Assembly: GCA_022800525.1 (NCBI GenBank)
Contig: JAAWQM010000027.1
Coordinates: forward strand, 1 to 38,120
DNA from: Oscillospiraceae bacterium
GTDB lineage: Bacteria > Bacillota > Clostridia > Oscillospirales > Oscillospiraceae
Length of the DNA: 38,120 bases
Direction of reading: 5' to 3'
In this document: piece by piece, positions 1 to 7,472 of the stretch
How the letters are laid out: every line of letters begins with the position of its first letter
Numbering within the stretch: position 1 is the stretch's first letter
The notes under the pieces: model-generated
What the model saw: the letters and a program-made list of their open reading frames with translations, nothing else
Told to the model about the DNA's origin: nothing
Database searches by the model: none
Translations under genes and position numbers: made by a program

Positions 1-409
1 TGGACCTCTGTGACCGGCGGATTGTCTCCTTTGTCCTCCGGGACGCCAACGACAGCGCTCTGGTACATGAGACGCTGGACCGGGCCCTTGCCGCCAACCT
101 GGACGCACATCCTCTGTTTCACAACGACAGGGGCTTTCAATATACGACCAGGGTGTTTCATGACAAGCTGGCCGCGGCTGGGATGACGCAGGGTAGTCCC
201 GGGTAGGTAAGTGTATCGACAACGGGCCTATGGAGGGCTTCTGGGGTATTCTCAGGCGGGAGCGGTATTATGGCAGAAAATTTACCAGCCGGGAGCAGCT
301 GAGCCAGATGATCCGGGAGTATATCGTTTACTACAATTTCAGCCGCCTCCAGCGCCGCCTGGGCGTCCATACGCCTATGGAGGTCTACACCCAATGCCGT
401 GCAGCCTGA
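1..409 (+). pseudogene. IS3-family (OrfB, DDE) transposase, C-terminal part, frameshifted
   Basis: The 5' end lies outside the window. From base 3 the frame reads DLCDRRIVSFVLRD..., then HPLFHNDRGFQYT and GMTQ, the integrase-core region of IS3-family OrfB. It hits a stop at 204-206. The reading continues one frame over from base 197 as KCIDNGPMEGFWGIL, RKFTSREQL and YNFSRLQRRLG to a stop at 407-409. Restoring a single T between 195 and 196 (GGTA[T]GTCC) rejoins the two frames and gives the usual MTQ-x-MSRVGKCIDN motif, so this is a clean one-base deletion. A programmed frameshift is unlikely, because IS3 frameshifting occurs between OrfA and OrfB, not inside the catalytic core. Catalytically dead unless the base loss is a sequencing error. 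Confidence 0.85.
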
Positions 410-431
410 CAAAATTTCACATATTATTTCA

Positions 432-457
432 CTGTCTACTTGACGGGGAGCAGTTCA
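432..457. repeat. Right terminal inverted repeat of the IS3-family element
   Basis: Read on the minus strand from 457 the sequence starts TGAACTGCTCCCCGTC and continues AAGTAGACAG. This is the TG-ACTG-CCCC type of terminal repeat carried by IS3/IS150-group elements, and it lies about 25 bases after the transposase stop, where the right end is expected. The left end is outside the window, so no target duplication can be checked. Confidence 0.6.
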
Positions 458-886
458 AGTCTCCCCATAGTGTTCCATCAAAGCGGCCTGAATGTAAGGT
501 GCCCAGCGGTTCCCATCCGTCCAAAAGCAGTCTGTGGCAGTCTGTTTTGCGATGATTCTGTCAGAGACAATGATACTCCCGTCCTGCCAAATGGAGGGCG
601 GCCGGCAGAGATATCCTGCCGGGGGTGAGAGTCCCGTGGAACGGTGAAGCCAGCCGCCGTCTATTTCTTTGCCCTGTCACCTAGGGGAGTAGTGTCGAAT
701 ACAGGTGTGTAAAGCGAGACTTATCTGAGTCTCAATGTCAGAAGCACCAGGGATCGCCGCAGCAAAAGCGGTCAAGAGATAGCATCGCAGCATTAACTAG
801 CCGGAGTGCGGATGTTAAGGATGCCGCGCAAAAGACCTCTTCTATGCGGCGGTCCCTGTTTTTGTGACATTGAGTGAAAAATTTAT
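458..886. other. Gene-free structured stretch between IS3 remnant and excisionase
   Basis: No convincing protein is seen; short open frames here lack a ribosome site. Several local hairpins are visible: CCGGCAG/CTGCCGG at 602-608/616-622, GGG-tgagagt-CCC just after it, and a GC-rich run ending in a T-rich stretch near 855-865. The text around 620-760 (ggtgagagtccc, gtgaagcc, ctgagtctcaatgtcagaag) is loosely like domain I of group II introns, but no domain V and no reverse transcriptase are visible. It could be a decayed intron, an untranslated leader of the excisionase, or a transfer-element non-coding RNA. Confidence 0.3.
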
Positions 887-904
887 ATGAAGGAGCGATC
901 AATT

Positions 905-1120
905 GTGAACCAGATATGTAAATCTATGGAAGACCTTCCCGCCATACTGACCATCACGCAGGTGGCCTCCGCCCTGAACATTTCCCGCACCAGCGCCTAC
1001 GAGCTGGCCCACGGCAAGAACTTTCCCGCCATGCTCATCGGCAGGAGGATCATAGTCCCCAAGGACCGGCTGGTAACCTGGATTAACGATAAACTGGCTC
1101 TCAATGAGCTTGCAGGCTAA
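905..1120 (+). CDS. xis: Excisionase-like helix-turn-helix DNA-binding protein
   Basis: Small MerR-type HTH_17/excisionase protein of the Tn916 Xis kind that would bend DNA and bias integrase toward excision. The core is LTITQVASALNISRTSAYEL followed by the wing IGRRIIVPKDRLVTWIN, so the whole protein is one winged-helix domain. I place the start at GTG 905 because AGGAG at 891-895 sits nine bases before it. ATG 887 is in frame but would lie upstream of that ribosome site. Its 3' end overlaps the integrase start by 17 bases, so the two are translationally coupled as usual for xis-int pairs. Confidence in the family is high; regulation of excision is inferred. Confidence 0.85.
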   Translation: MNQICKSMEDLPAILTITQVASALNISRTSAYELAHGKNFPAMLIGRRIIVPKDRLVTWINDKLALNELAG

Positions 1121-2321
1121 GGAGGGCAGAGAGATAGCAAAGCGCAGAGCCCGCGGCGAAGGGAGCCTCCGTAAGCGCAGCGATGGCCGCTGGGAGGGCC
1201 GATACACGGTTGGCCGGGACGAGGAAACAGGGAAGCTCCTGTACCGGAATGTCCTGGCCAGGACCCAGGCAGAGTGCAAAACAAAATTGCGTGAGGCTAT
1301 GCGGAACATTCAGCAAGCAGAACCCGCACAGCAGGCCCCTGAGCGTCCCAAGAAGGAATCCGCCGCTCCCGCCAGTCAGTTCACTGTAGGGGAATGGCTT
1401 CGGACATGGTTCGAGCTGTACTCTAAGCCGAATCTCCGCGAGACTACACAGGAACAGTATACCAACTTTCTGGAGAAGCACCTGATCCCCAACATTGGCG
1501 ACATTCCTCTGGAGAAGCTGACCAGCTTGCGGTTACAGAAACCGTACCAGGATCTGCGGACCAGCGGCAGAGTCATTCAGAATAACACAGAATGCTCCGG
1601 ACTGAGTTCCAAGACAGTCCGGAGCATTCATATGGTTTTACACAGTGCCTTGGAGCAGGCGGTAAAGGAAGATCTCATCAAAAAGAATCCCACCGATGGC
1701 TGCAATCCCCCCAAACTGGAGCGGAAAGAGATGAAGGTCATCCAACTGGAACAGTTCGGTGCGTACCTCCAGGCCGCAGCAAGTCGAAATGTTCTCTCGA
1801 TGTTTTATCTGGAGTTGACCAGCGGCCTGCGCAGGGGAGAGCTGCTTGCTCTTCTCTGGACTGACCTGAACCTGGAAAAGAACAGCATATCTGTCTGCAA
1901 ATCCGTCCGGGGCAGCCAGGCGGAGCTGAAGGGCAGCGCCCCCAAGACCCGGCACTCCATCCGCACGGTGGTGATACCCCAGCAGGCCGTAGACCTGCTG
2001 ATCCAGGAGCACGAGCTCCATCCGGACAACCCCGATATGTTTCCCTCGCCGGTGACCGGAACTATGTACCACCCCAACGCCGCCGGACGCATTCATCGAA
2101 AATTATTGAAGGAAGCGGGCATAGAACACGTCAGATTTCATGATTTAAGGCACACTTTTGCGACTTTAGCGCTGCAAAACGGCGTGGACATCAAGACGCT
2201 GTCCGGGATGCTGGGGCATTATTCCTCCGGCTTCACGCTGGACACCTACACCAACATCACTGACAAGATGCAGCAGGAGGCGGCGGAAAAGGTGGGCAGC
2301 TTTATGGAGATGACTTTTTAG
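1104..2321 (+). CDS. int: Tyrosine recombinase / phage-type integrase (Tn916 Int-like)
   Basis: Site-specific recombinase that would integrate and excise the element ending at tRNA-Pro. Residues 16-70 form the AP2-like arm-binding domain (GSLRKRSDGRWEGRYTVG), about 92-190 the SAM-like core-binding domain, and about 210-400 the catalytic domain. Catalytic residues are all present: R243 in GLRRGE, K281, H346 and R349 in FHDLRH, H372 in GMLGH and nucleophile Y382 in TYTN. The length (405 aa) is normal. Start ATG 1104 lies inside xis; a strong AAGGAGGG at 1119-1126 lies inside the gene with no in-frame start after it, so coupling to xis probably drives translation. The stop overlaps the stop of the opposing Uma2 gene. 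Apparently intact and active. Confidence 0.93.
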   Translation: MSLQAKEGREIAKRRARGEGSLRKRSDGRWEGRYTVGRDEETGKLLYRNVLARTQAECKTKLREAMRNIQQAEPAQQAPERPKKESAAPASQFTVGEWLRTWFELYSKPNLRETTQEQYTNFLEKHLIPNIGDIPLEKLTSLRLQKPYQDLRTSGRVIQNNTECSGLSSKTVRSIHMVLHSALEQAVKEDLIKKNPTDGCNPPKLERKEMKVIQLEQFGAYLQAAASRNVLSMFYLELTSGLRRGELLALLWTDLNLEKNSISVCKSVRGSQAELKGSAPKTRHSIRTVVIPQQAVDLLIQEHELHPDNPDMFPSPVTGTMYHPNAAGRIHRKLLKEAGIEHVRFHDLRHTFATLALQNGVDIKTLSGMLGHYSSGFTLDTYTNITDKMQQEAAEKVGSFMEMTF

Positions 2322-2890
2322 AAGGTATCAGAAAAGACATCTTCCAATAAAATCAGCAGATCATCGTACAGAGAGCAATGAAACGCGGTGGGAACTGCCG
2401 CTTTTTCTGCTTCCGTCATTTTTTCCAGAAGATAGTCAGGGTAAACAGAATAGACGTTGTCTAAAGCAAATTTCCCGTCTGTCAACAAATAGACTTCTAT
2501 CATCCTTGAATCCGGTTCAACGATCCAATATTCACGAACTCCAGCCGCTTCATACGCATCTTTCTTGTGACCACGGTCATAACGGGCTGTGCTGGGAGAG
2601 AGGACCTCGATTACAAGGTCTGGTGCGCCATAGATACCATTCCTTTTGATTTTGCATGGATCACAGACAACCATCCCATCAGGGATAAATCGATCCTTCT
2701 CCGTAAGGTACAGATCAACGCCGTCGCCAAAGGGACGGCAGGTTTTTCCATTCAAATACCTGGAAAAGATATTGGCGATATTCAGCGACACTTGGTGATG
2801 ATTCACGGAGGGCCGCGGCGACATAGCAACGACTTTTCCATCGATCAACTCGTCCCAGGACTCTTCCTGATAAGCTAAATTATTCCCCAT
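2318..2890 (-). CDS. Uma2 family (DUF820) PD-(D/E)XK-type nuclease
   Basis: Putative restriction-endonuclease-fold protein. Visible family signature: FIPDGMVVCD, then APDLVIEVLSPSTARYD, KKDAYEAAGVREYWIVEP, which carries the D...E-x-L active-site pattern and the conserved tyrosine/tryptophan block. Length about 190 aa is typical. ATG 2890 (MGNNLAYQ) is chosen because GAGAGGTGG lies just upstream; GTG 2899 is in frame but is part of that ribosome site. It is convergent with the integrase, with a four-base overlap of the stops, so it may be cargo or the chromosomal neighbour of the insertion point. Uma2 genes are very abundant in cyanobacteria and some Firmicutes and their role is unknown. Confidence 0.85.
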   Translation of the reverse strand: MGNNLAYQEESWDELIDGKVVAMSPRPSVNHHQVSLNIANIFSRYLNGKTCRPFGDGVDLYLTEKDRFIPDGMVVCDPCKIKRNGIYGAPDLVIEVLSPSTARYDRGHKKDAYEAAGVREYWIVEPDSRMIEVYLLTDGKFALDNVYSVYPDYLLEKMTEAEKAAVPTAFHCSLYDDLLILLEDVFSDTF

Positions 2891-2945
2891 AGATACCACC
2901 TCTCAAGCTGTAAACCGTCCGTTTTGTCCGGCTCCGTCCGCCCTG

Positions 2946-2981
2946 TAATGGGTCAGATAATGGGTCACTGAATGGGTCAGA
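2946..2981. repeat. Three tandem 12-bp direct repeats next to the attachment region
   Basis: AATGGGTCA occurs at 2947, 2959 and 2971, an exact 12-bp period (TAATGGGTCAGA, TAATGGGTCACT, GAATGGGTCAGA). The repeats lie about 65 bases from the tRNA-Pro 3' end and on the integrase side. Direct repeats of this size near the end of an element are typical arm-type binding sites of Tn916/lambda-type integrases. The assignment is inferred from position. Confidence 0.55.
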
Positions 2982-3006
2982 AAAATCAACTGCTCTGAAA
3001 AGTTAC

Positions 3007-3043
3007 AAAAACTCGCCGAAACCAGCCAGTTTCGGCGAGTTTT
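3007..3043 (-). terminator. Intrinsic terminator of tRNA-Pro
   Basis: Perfect 16-bp inverted repeat (arms 3007-3022 and 3029-3044, loop CAGCCA). On the minus strand it reads AACTCGCCGAAAC, loop, GTTTCGGCGAG, ending in TTTTT. It begins at the last base of the encoded CCA, so the primary transcript is almost only the tRNA. Confidence 0.9.
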
Positions 3044-3119
3044 TGGTCCGAGTGACGGGATTTGAACCCACGGCCTCTTGGTCCCGAACCAAGCGCGCTA
3101 CCAGCTGCGCCACACCCGG
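3044..3119 (-). tRNA. tRNA-Pro (anticodon CGG), CCA encoded
   Basis: Folds as a full cloverleaf on the minus strand: acceptor CCGGGTG/CACTCGG with one G-T pair, D arm GCGC..GCGC, anticodon stem CTTGG/CCAAG with loop TTCGGGA (anticodon CGG), five-base variable region AGGCC, and T arm GTGGG-TTCAAAT-CCCGT. The discriminator is A and the 3' CCA is encoded (3046-3044). Its 3' end faces the integrase element, the classic attB position for tyrosine integrases. Confidence 0.96.
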
Positions 3120-3151
3120 ATATTTAACTGCTGTGACAGAACAAGCGGGTA

Positions 3152-3196
3152 GGCGGGGAACCACAGCAATCAAGTACATTATAGTGGTTCCCCGCC
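3152..3196. repeat. Perfect 13-bp inverted repeat flanking the -10 of the tRNA-Pro promoter
   Basis: GGCGGGGAACCAC (3152-3164) and GTGGTTCCCCGCC (3184-3196) are exact reverse complements. The inner 19 bases hold the -10 and the start point. One arm is inside the -35/-10 spacer and the other in the early transcribed region, so the symmetry exists in DNA but cannot fold in the mRNA made from this promoter. It could serve as an operator; with no U-run on either strand it is a poor terminator. Confidence 0.8.
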
Positions 3197-3206
3197 CATC
3201 TGTCAA
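3178..3206 (-). promoter_or_regulatory. Consensus promoter of tRNA-Pro
   Basis: On the minus strand TTGACA (3206-3201), a 17-base spacer and TATAAT (3183-3178): a perfect sigma-A consensus. The start should be near 3171, about 50 bases before the mature tRNA 5' end. Confidence 0.9.
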
Positions 3207-3257
3207 GTAGGGATTTCACAAATCCCGCTAAATTTTTCTAAAAACTTTCCGCAGCCG

Positions 3258-5282
3258 TCAAGTCCCCAGCTGCACCCACAGTTCATTATACAGCGCCCGG
3301 GTCTCCGCAGGCAGTACCAGATAGCTCTCGCAACGCTCCAGCACCTCGGCAGGAGCCGCCATGATTTCATACAGCTCCATATCCAGCTCCTCCGCATACA
3401 GCTCCTCGTAGTACGCTGGATACTTCTCCAGAGCTTCCCGGTTGGGGGAGGCGTAACCGATATAATCCATGTTGGCCAGATTGGCCTCCGTTGAAGCGAT
3501 GAAGTTGATCCACTGCTCAGCGGCGTCCTTGTGGGGGGCGTCCTTCAGTACGCACATAGCGTCCACAAACCAGTTGGAGCCCTCCTCCGGGATCACATAG
3601 GCCAGTTCAACCCCATCCGCCTGATTATCCAGCATGGACAGGTAGTCACCGGCATAGTAGGTGGCGATGGCAGCGTTGCCGCCCTCCATCTTTTGGAACA
3701 CCTCGTCTGAAGCCTTGCCCTGGAACACGCCCCGGCGGTTGGCGCTGGCAATCAGGTCAAAGGCCTGACGGATCTCCGCCTCATCCGTGGTGTTGACAGA
3801 ATACCCCAGATAAAGCAGCGCCTCGCCCAGGGCGTCCCGGGAGTTGTTAATCAGCAGCACATTCCCGGCATACTTGTCGTCATACAGGGCGCTCCAGCTG
3901 GTGATTTCCTCGCTCACAACATTGGTGTTGTAAATAATCCCCAATGTTCCCCAGGTATAGGGAACCGTAAATTGGTTCTCCGGATCATAGGGGAGGTTCC
4001 GGAACCGCTCGTCGATCCGCTCAAAATTGGGGATATTTCCGTAATCCAAAGGCTCCACCATGTCCTCCTCAATGAACTGGGCAATCATATAGTCAGAAGT
4101 GACCACTACGTCATAGTCCGCGCCGCCGCTTTTCAGCAGGGAGTAGATTGCCTCATTGCTTTCCGCAGTCTGATAGTTTACCCGGATGCCGGTCTCCTCC
4201 TCGAACTGGTTAATCAGATCTGTGTCAATATATTCACCTAGACTGCACACATTGACAACCGGGCGGGAGGTGGTTGCGTTTGCCAGTCCGGAAACCACAA
4301 TCGCAAAGACGGCCACGCACAACGCTGCCAGTCCCCGCTGCGCCCAGCGTCCTGTGGGAGAGCCCATCCACTGGGCCGCTTTTTCCACGGCGGCAGGCCG
4401 GGGCTTGGCCGGGGCAGGGGAGAAGTCCTTGGCGTTCCGTTTTTCCAACCGGGCTTCCCGTACATTGGTAATCACCAGCAACGTCAGCACCGACAGAAAC
4501 AGCAGGGTGGAGACCGCGTTGATTTCCGGCGTGATGCGCCGCTTGGTCATGCCGTAAATGGTCATCGCCAGCGTGGAGCTGGAGGAACCGGCTGTAAAGT
4601 AGGAGATGACAAAGTCATCGATGGACATGGTGAAGGCGATCAGCGCACCGGAGACGATGCCCGGCTTGATCTCAGGCAGGGCGACCTTCCAGAAAGCCTG
4701 CATCCAGGTGCAGCCCAGGTCCTGGGCCGCGTCCAGCAGATTCTTGTCCATCTGCCGCAGCTTCGGCGCCACATTCAGGATAACATAGGGAATGTCGAAG
4801 GCGATATGGGCCAGCAGCAGCGTCCCCAGGCCCAGCGTCAGCCGGGTGGGCAGCGCCACTGCGCCCTGGATGCCGTTGAACCACTTGGCAAAAACGCCCC
4901 AGCCCTGAAAGAACGCCACGAAGAACAGGCACAGACTGACGCCCGTGACAATGTCTGCGTTCATCATGGGAATATTGTTCACCGTCATCAGGGCCTCCCG
5001 CTTCCGTCGGCTGAGGCTGTAGAGCCCTACGGCGGCGAAGGTGCCCGCCGCCGTGGAGATTACGGTGGCCAGCAGGGATACCAGCAGCGTCATATAGACG
5101 CTCTCCATGATGATCCGGTTCTGGAACAGTTGGGCGTACCAATGGAGAGAGAAGCCCCTCCAGACCGCGCTGCTGTCCCCCGCGTTGAAGGAGAACACAA
5201 TCAGCAGCAGAATCGGCGCATACAGAAACAGGAAGACCAGGCCAATCAGCAGGCGGCTTCCGAAGCGGCTTTGCTTTCTCAT
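3258..5282 (-). CDS. potCD: Spermidine/putrescine ABC transporter, fused permease PotC and substrate-binding PotD
   Basis: One 674-residue protein. Residues 1-275 are a PotC permease: six membrane segments and the EAA loop DAAQDLG...ALPEIKPGI (about 184-209) that docks on PotA. A charged cytoplasmic linker (about 276-315, rich in A/P/K) leads to a seventh membrane segment (LAALCVAVFAIVVSGLA, about 318-335). From about 342 on there is a complete PotD/periplasmic-binding domain (VNVCSLGEYIDTDLINQF, DYDVVVTSDYM, NWFVDAMCVLKDAPH). The extra membrane segment places the binding domain outside the cell, replacing the lipid anchor of a free PotD. The start ATG overlaps the potB stop (ATGA), so the two are coupled. 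Last gene of the potA-potB-potCD operon. Fusion is seen directly; substrate is inferred from the family. Confidence 0.93.
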   Translation of the reverse strand: MRKQSRFGSRLLIGLVFLFLYAPILLLIVFSFNAGDSSAVWRGFSLHWYAQLFQNRIIMESVYMTLLVSLLATVISTAAGTFAAVGLYSLSRRKREALMTVNNIPMMNADIVTGVSLCLFFVAFFQGWGVFAKWFNGIQGAVALPTRLTLGLGTLLLAHIAFDIPYVILNVAPKLRQMDKNLLDAAQDLGCTWMQAFWKVALPEIKPGIVSGALIAFTMSIDDFVISYFTAGSSSSTLAMTIYGMTKRRITPEINAVSTLLFLSVLTLLVITNVREARLEKRNAKDFSPAPAKPRPAAVEKAAQWMGSPTGRWAQRGLAALCVAVFAIVVSGLANATTSRPVVNVCSLGEYIDTDLINQFEEETGIRVNYQTAESNEAIYSLLKSGGADYDVVVTSDYMIAQFIEEDMVEPLDYGNIPNFERIDERFRNLPYDPENQFTVPYTWGTLGIIYNTNVVSEEITSWSALYDDKYAGNVLLINNSRDALGEALLYLGYSVNTTDEAEIRQAFDLIASANRRGVFQGKASDEVFQKMEGGNAAIATYYAGDYLSMLDNQADGVELAYVIPEEGSNWFVDAMCVLKDAPHKDAAEQWINFIASTEANLANMDYIGYASPNREALEKYPAYYEELYAEELDMELYEIMAAPAEVLERCESYLVLPAETRALYNELWVQLGT

Positions 5283-6133
5283 AGCATCACCGCCTGTTCT
5301 TCACCCTCGCCGAAGTGATTCATGACCACCATGCATACCACCACAATAACCATCATCACCAGCGAGATGGCCGCGCCCAGGTGGGGGTTGTAGGCCCCGC
5401 CCAGGAACTGCTGCTCAATGAGGTCACCCAGCATCATCTGGGTGCCGCCGCCCAGCAGCCGGGAGATGGCGAAGGTGGATACGGAGGGGACGAATACCAT
5501 CGTCACTCCGGACAGCACTCCCGGCAGGGAGAGGGGCAGAATCACCTTCCGGAATACCCTGGCGGAGTTGGCGCCCAGGTCCTGGGCGGCCTCCAGCAGG
5601 CTGTGGTCCAGCTTGACGATGACCGAGTAAACCGGCAGGATCATGAAGGGGAGGTAGTTGTAGACCATTCCCAGCACCACCGCTCCGGAGGTGCCGATCA
5701 TAGGGAAGTATTGCAGCTCAGAGCCGGTCAGCCGGTTCACAAGGCTGATAAGCCCGATATTGCGGAAGAGCTGATTGAGCAGGCCGTTGTTCTCCAGAAT
5801 AGACATCCAGGAGTAGGTCCGCAGCAAAAAGTTCATCCACATGGGCAGCATGATGAGGGCCATCGCTACCCGCTGGAACCCCGCCCCCTCCCTGGCCATC
5901 CAGTAGGACACTGGATAGCCGATGAGCAGACACACCAGCGTGGCGACAGCCGCCAGCCGGAAGGAGCGCAGAAATACAGAGGCGTAGGTGCCCATCTGCG
6001 CGAAGTTGTCCAGCGTGCCGCCGGACTCCGCAGTGGTGAAGGCGTACCACACCATAATCAGAATAGGGATCACTACAAACAGCGCCATCCAGACGACATA
6101 GGGGACAGCAAACAAGGAGCGCTTATTCTTCAT
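5279..6133 (-). CDS. potB: Spermidine/putrescine ABC transporter permease PotB
   Basis: 284-residue inner-membrane permease with six predicted membrane segments (first: [24 protein letters not shown]). It carries the EAA loop [20 protein letters not shown] that contacts PotA, and the family motif [15 protein letters not shown]. Partner of the PotC half of the next gene. Start ATG 6133 (MKNKRSLF) is preferred over 6154 because GGAGGGCGGAG precedes it. It overlaps the 3' end of potA by 11 bases and is overlapped by potCD through ATGA, indicating one tightly coupled mRNA. Confidence 0.93.
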   Translation of the reverse strand: MKNKRSLFAVPYVVWMALFVVIPILIMVWYAFTTAESGGTLDNFAQMGTYASVFLRSFRLAAVATLVCLLIGYPVSYWMAREGAGFQRVAMALIMLPMWMNFLLRTYSWMSILENNGLLNQLFRNIGLISLVNRLTGSELQYFPMIGTSGAVVLGMVYNYLPFMILPVYSVIVKLDHSLLEAAQDLGANSARVFRKVILPLSLPGVLSGVTMVFVPSVSTFAISRLLGGGTQMMLGDLIEQQFLGGAYNPHLGAAISLVMMVIVVVCMVVMNHFGEGEEQAVML

Positions 6134-7286
6134 CTCCGCCCTCCTGGAGGGCATCCTCCAGCTCCTCGTACTCCTCGGAATAGGAACTGTAGTCGCCGAA
6201 CATGCCGGAATATTGGCTCTTGTGCATAATGTGGATGTCGTCGGGGTTGAGGATAATGCCGATGGTCTCGCCCTCCGGGTGATAGTCCGTGGTCTGGATC
6301 AGCCACTTGAAGCCCTTGAAATCCACGATTGTATCATAGTGGACGCCCTTGAAGGTGACGCCCGTCACAATGCCCTTCAGCTGCCCCTTGTCCTTGGGCA
6401 CGATGTCCACGTCCTCGGGCCGGATGACCACATCCACCGGCTCCATGGGCGCGAAGCCCTTGTCCAGACACTTGAACTTCCGGTTGAAGAACTCCACCAC
6501 ATAGTCCTCGTGCATGATGCCGTCAAGGATGTTGCTCTCGCCGATGAAATCCGCCACGAAGGCATTTTTCGGCTCGTTGTATACGTCCTCCGGGGATCCA
6601 ATCTGCTGAATCCTGCCCTGGTCCATGATAACAATGGTGTCGCTCATGGCCAGCGCCTCCTCCTGGTCGTGGGTGACGTAAATGAAGGTGATGCCAAGCT
6701 GCTGCTGGATTCGCTTCAGCTCGTTCTGCATATCCTTCCGCAGCCGCAGGTCCAGCGCCCCCAGGGGCTCGTCCAGCAACAGCACCTTGGGCCGGTTCAC
6801 CAGGGCTCTGGCGATGGCTACCCGCTGCTGCTGCCCGCCGGAGAGCTCCGTGACCCGGCGGTGCTCGAAGCCCTTGAGGCTCACCACCTCCAGCATTTCC
6901 AACACCCTCTGGTGGATCTCCTCCTCCGGCAGCTTCACTTTTTTCCGGCTGCGCCCCTCGCCCTCCGTTTTCGGGATGCGCAGGCCGAAGGCCACGTTCT
7001 CAAAGACGTTCAGGTGCGGGAACAGGGCGTAACGCTGGAAAACAGTGTTGACTTGCCGCAAATAAGGCGGAATATCGTTAATCCTCACCCCGTCGAACAT
7101 CACTTCTCCTGAAGTGGGCGTTAAAAAGCCGCCAATGATGCGCAAGGTGGTAGTCTTGCCGCAGCCACTGGGTCCGAGCAGTGTGAGGAACTCACTGTCA
7201 TTGATATAGAGATTAATGTGATCGAGAACCAGCTCGCCGTCAAACGCCATGCAGCAGTCTGCAAGGCTGATTAACTTTTTGGACAT
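6123..7286 (-). CDS. potA: Spermidine/putrescine ABC transporter ATP-binding protein PotA
   Basis: 387-residue ATPase that powers polyamine import. The N-terminal domain has Walker [14 protein letters not shown]-loop region [14 protein letters not shown], signature [15 protein letters not shown], Walker [13 protein letters not shown] and the H-loop VTHDQEEA. The C-terminal third is a TOBE/MOP-type regulatory domain ([12 protein letters not shown]). The Q-loop reads FQRYALFPH where FQ-x-YALFPH is usual. Start ATG 7286 (MSKKLISL) follows GGGGGAGG at only three bases; ATG 7310 is in frame with a weaker site and is the alternative. First gene of the operon; its own promoter lies at 7398-7426. Confidence 0.93.
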   Translation of the reverse strand: MSKKLISLADCCMAFDGELVLDHINLYINDSEFLTLLGPSGCGKTTTLRIIGGFLTPTSGEVMFDGVRINDIPPYLRQVNTVFQRYALFPHLNVFENVAFGLRIPKTEGEGRSRKKVKLPEEEIHQRVLEMLEVVSLKGFEHRRVTELSGGQQQRVAIARALVNRPKVLLLDEPLGALDLRLRKDMQNELKRIQQQLGITFIYVTHDQEEALAMSDTIVIMDQGRIQQIGSPEDVYNEPKNAFVADFIGESNILDGIMHEDYVVEFFNRKFKCLDKGFAPMEPVDVVIRPEDVDIVPKDKGQLKGIVTGVTFKGVHYDTIVDFKGFKWLIQTTDYHPEGETIGIILNPDDIHIMHKSQYSGMFGDYSSYSEEYEELEDALQEGGDEE

Positions 7287-7345
7287 TATCCTCCCCCGTT
7301 CTTTTTTCATAATTTGATGTCCCCGCGCTGGGGCGCGGAGCATAG

Positions 7346-7392
7346 AAAAACTGCCTGTTTTCCTGAGTATCTTTCCCCCAGGAAAACAGGCA
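7346..7392 (-). terminator. Terminator-like hairpin between the histidine-kinase gene and potA
   Basis: Perfect 14-bp arms (7379-7392 and 7352-7365, TGCCTGTTTTCCTG and its complement), 13-base loop, then GTTTTTC on the minus strand. It can end the response-regulator/kinase transcript. It also coincides with the very start of the potA transcript, so it could act as an attenuator or a 5'-protecting hairpin for pot mRNA. Confidence 0.75.
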
Positions 7393-7397
7393 AGCTT

Positions 7398-7426
7398 ACT
7401 ATAGCTGTTTTGTGTCGAAATGTCAA
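7398..7426 (-). promoter_or_regulatory. Promoter of the potA-potB-potCD operon
   Basis: Minus strand TTGACA (7426-7421), 17 bases, TATAGT (7403-7398). The expected start (about 7391) is at the first bases of the 7352-7392 hairpin. AAAACAG/CTGTTTT arms (7405-7411 and 7383-7389) flank the -10. Confidence 0.8.
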
Positions 7427-7472
7427 TGATTTCTTTCAAAAAACTTTGAAAATTTTTCTGGAGCGGATACCT

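Noticed and set aside
211-628. Two plus-strand frames over the IS3 end (114 and 62 codons)
   Set aside because: They cross the IS terminal repeat and are out of frame with the transposase; composition looks random.
600-860. Complete group II intron
   Set aside because: No domain V hairpin, no maturase gene and no GTGCG start; at most a decayed fragment.
2946-2981. CRISPR array
   Set aside because: The 12-bp tandem repeats have no spacers; no cas genes are in the window.
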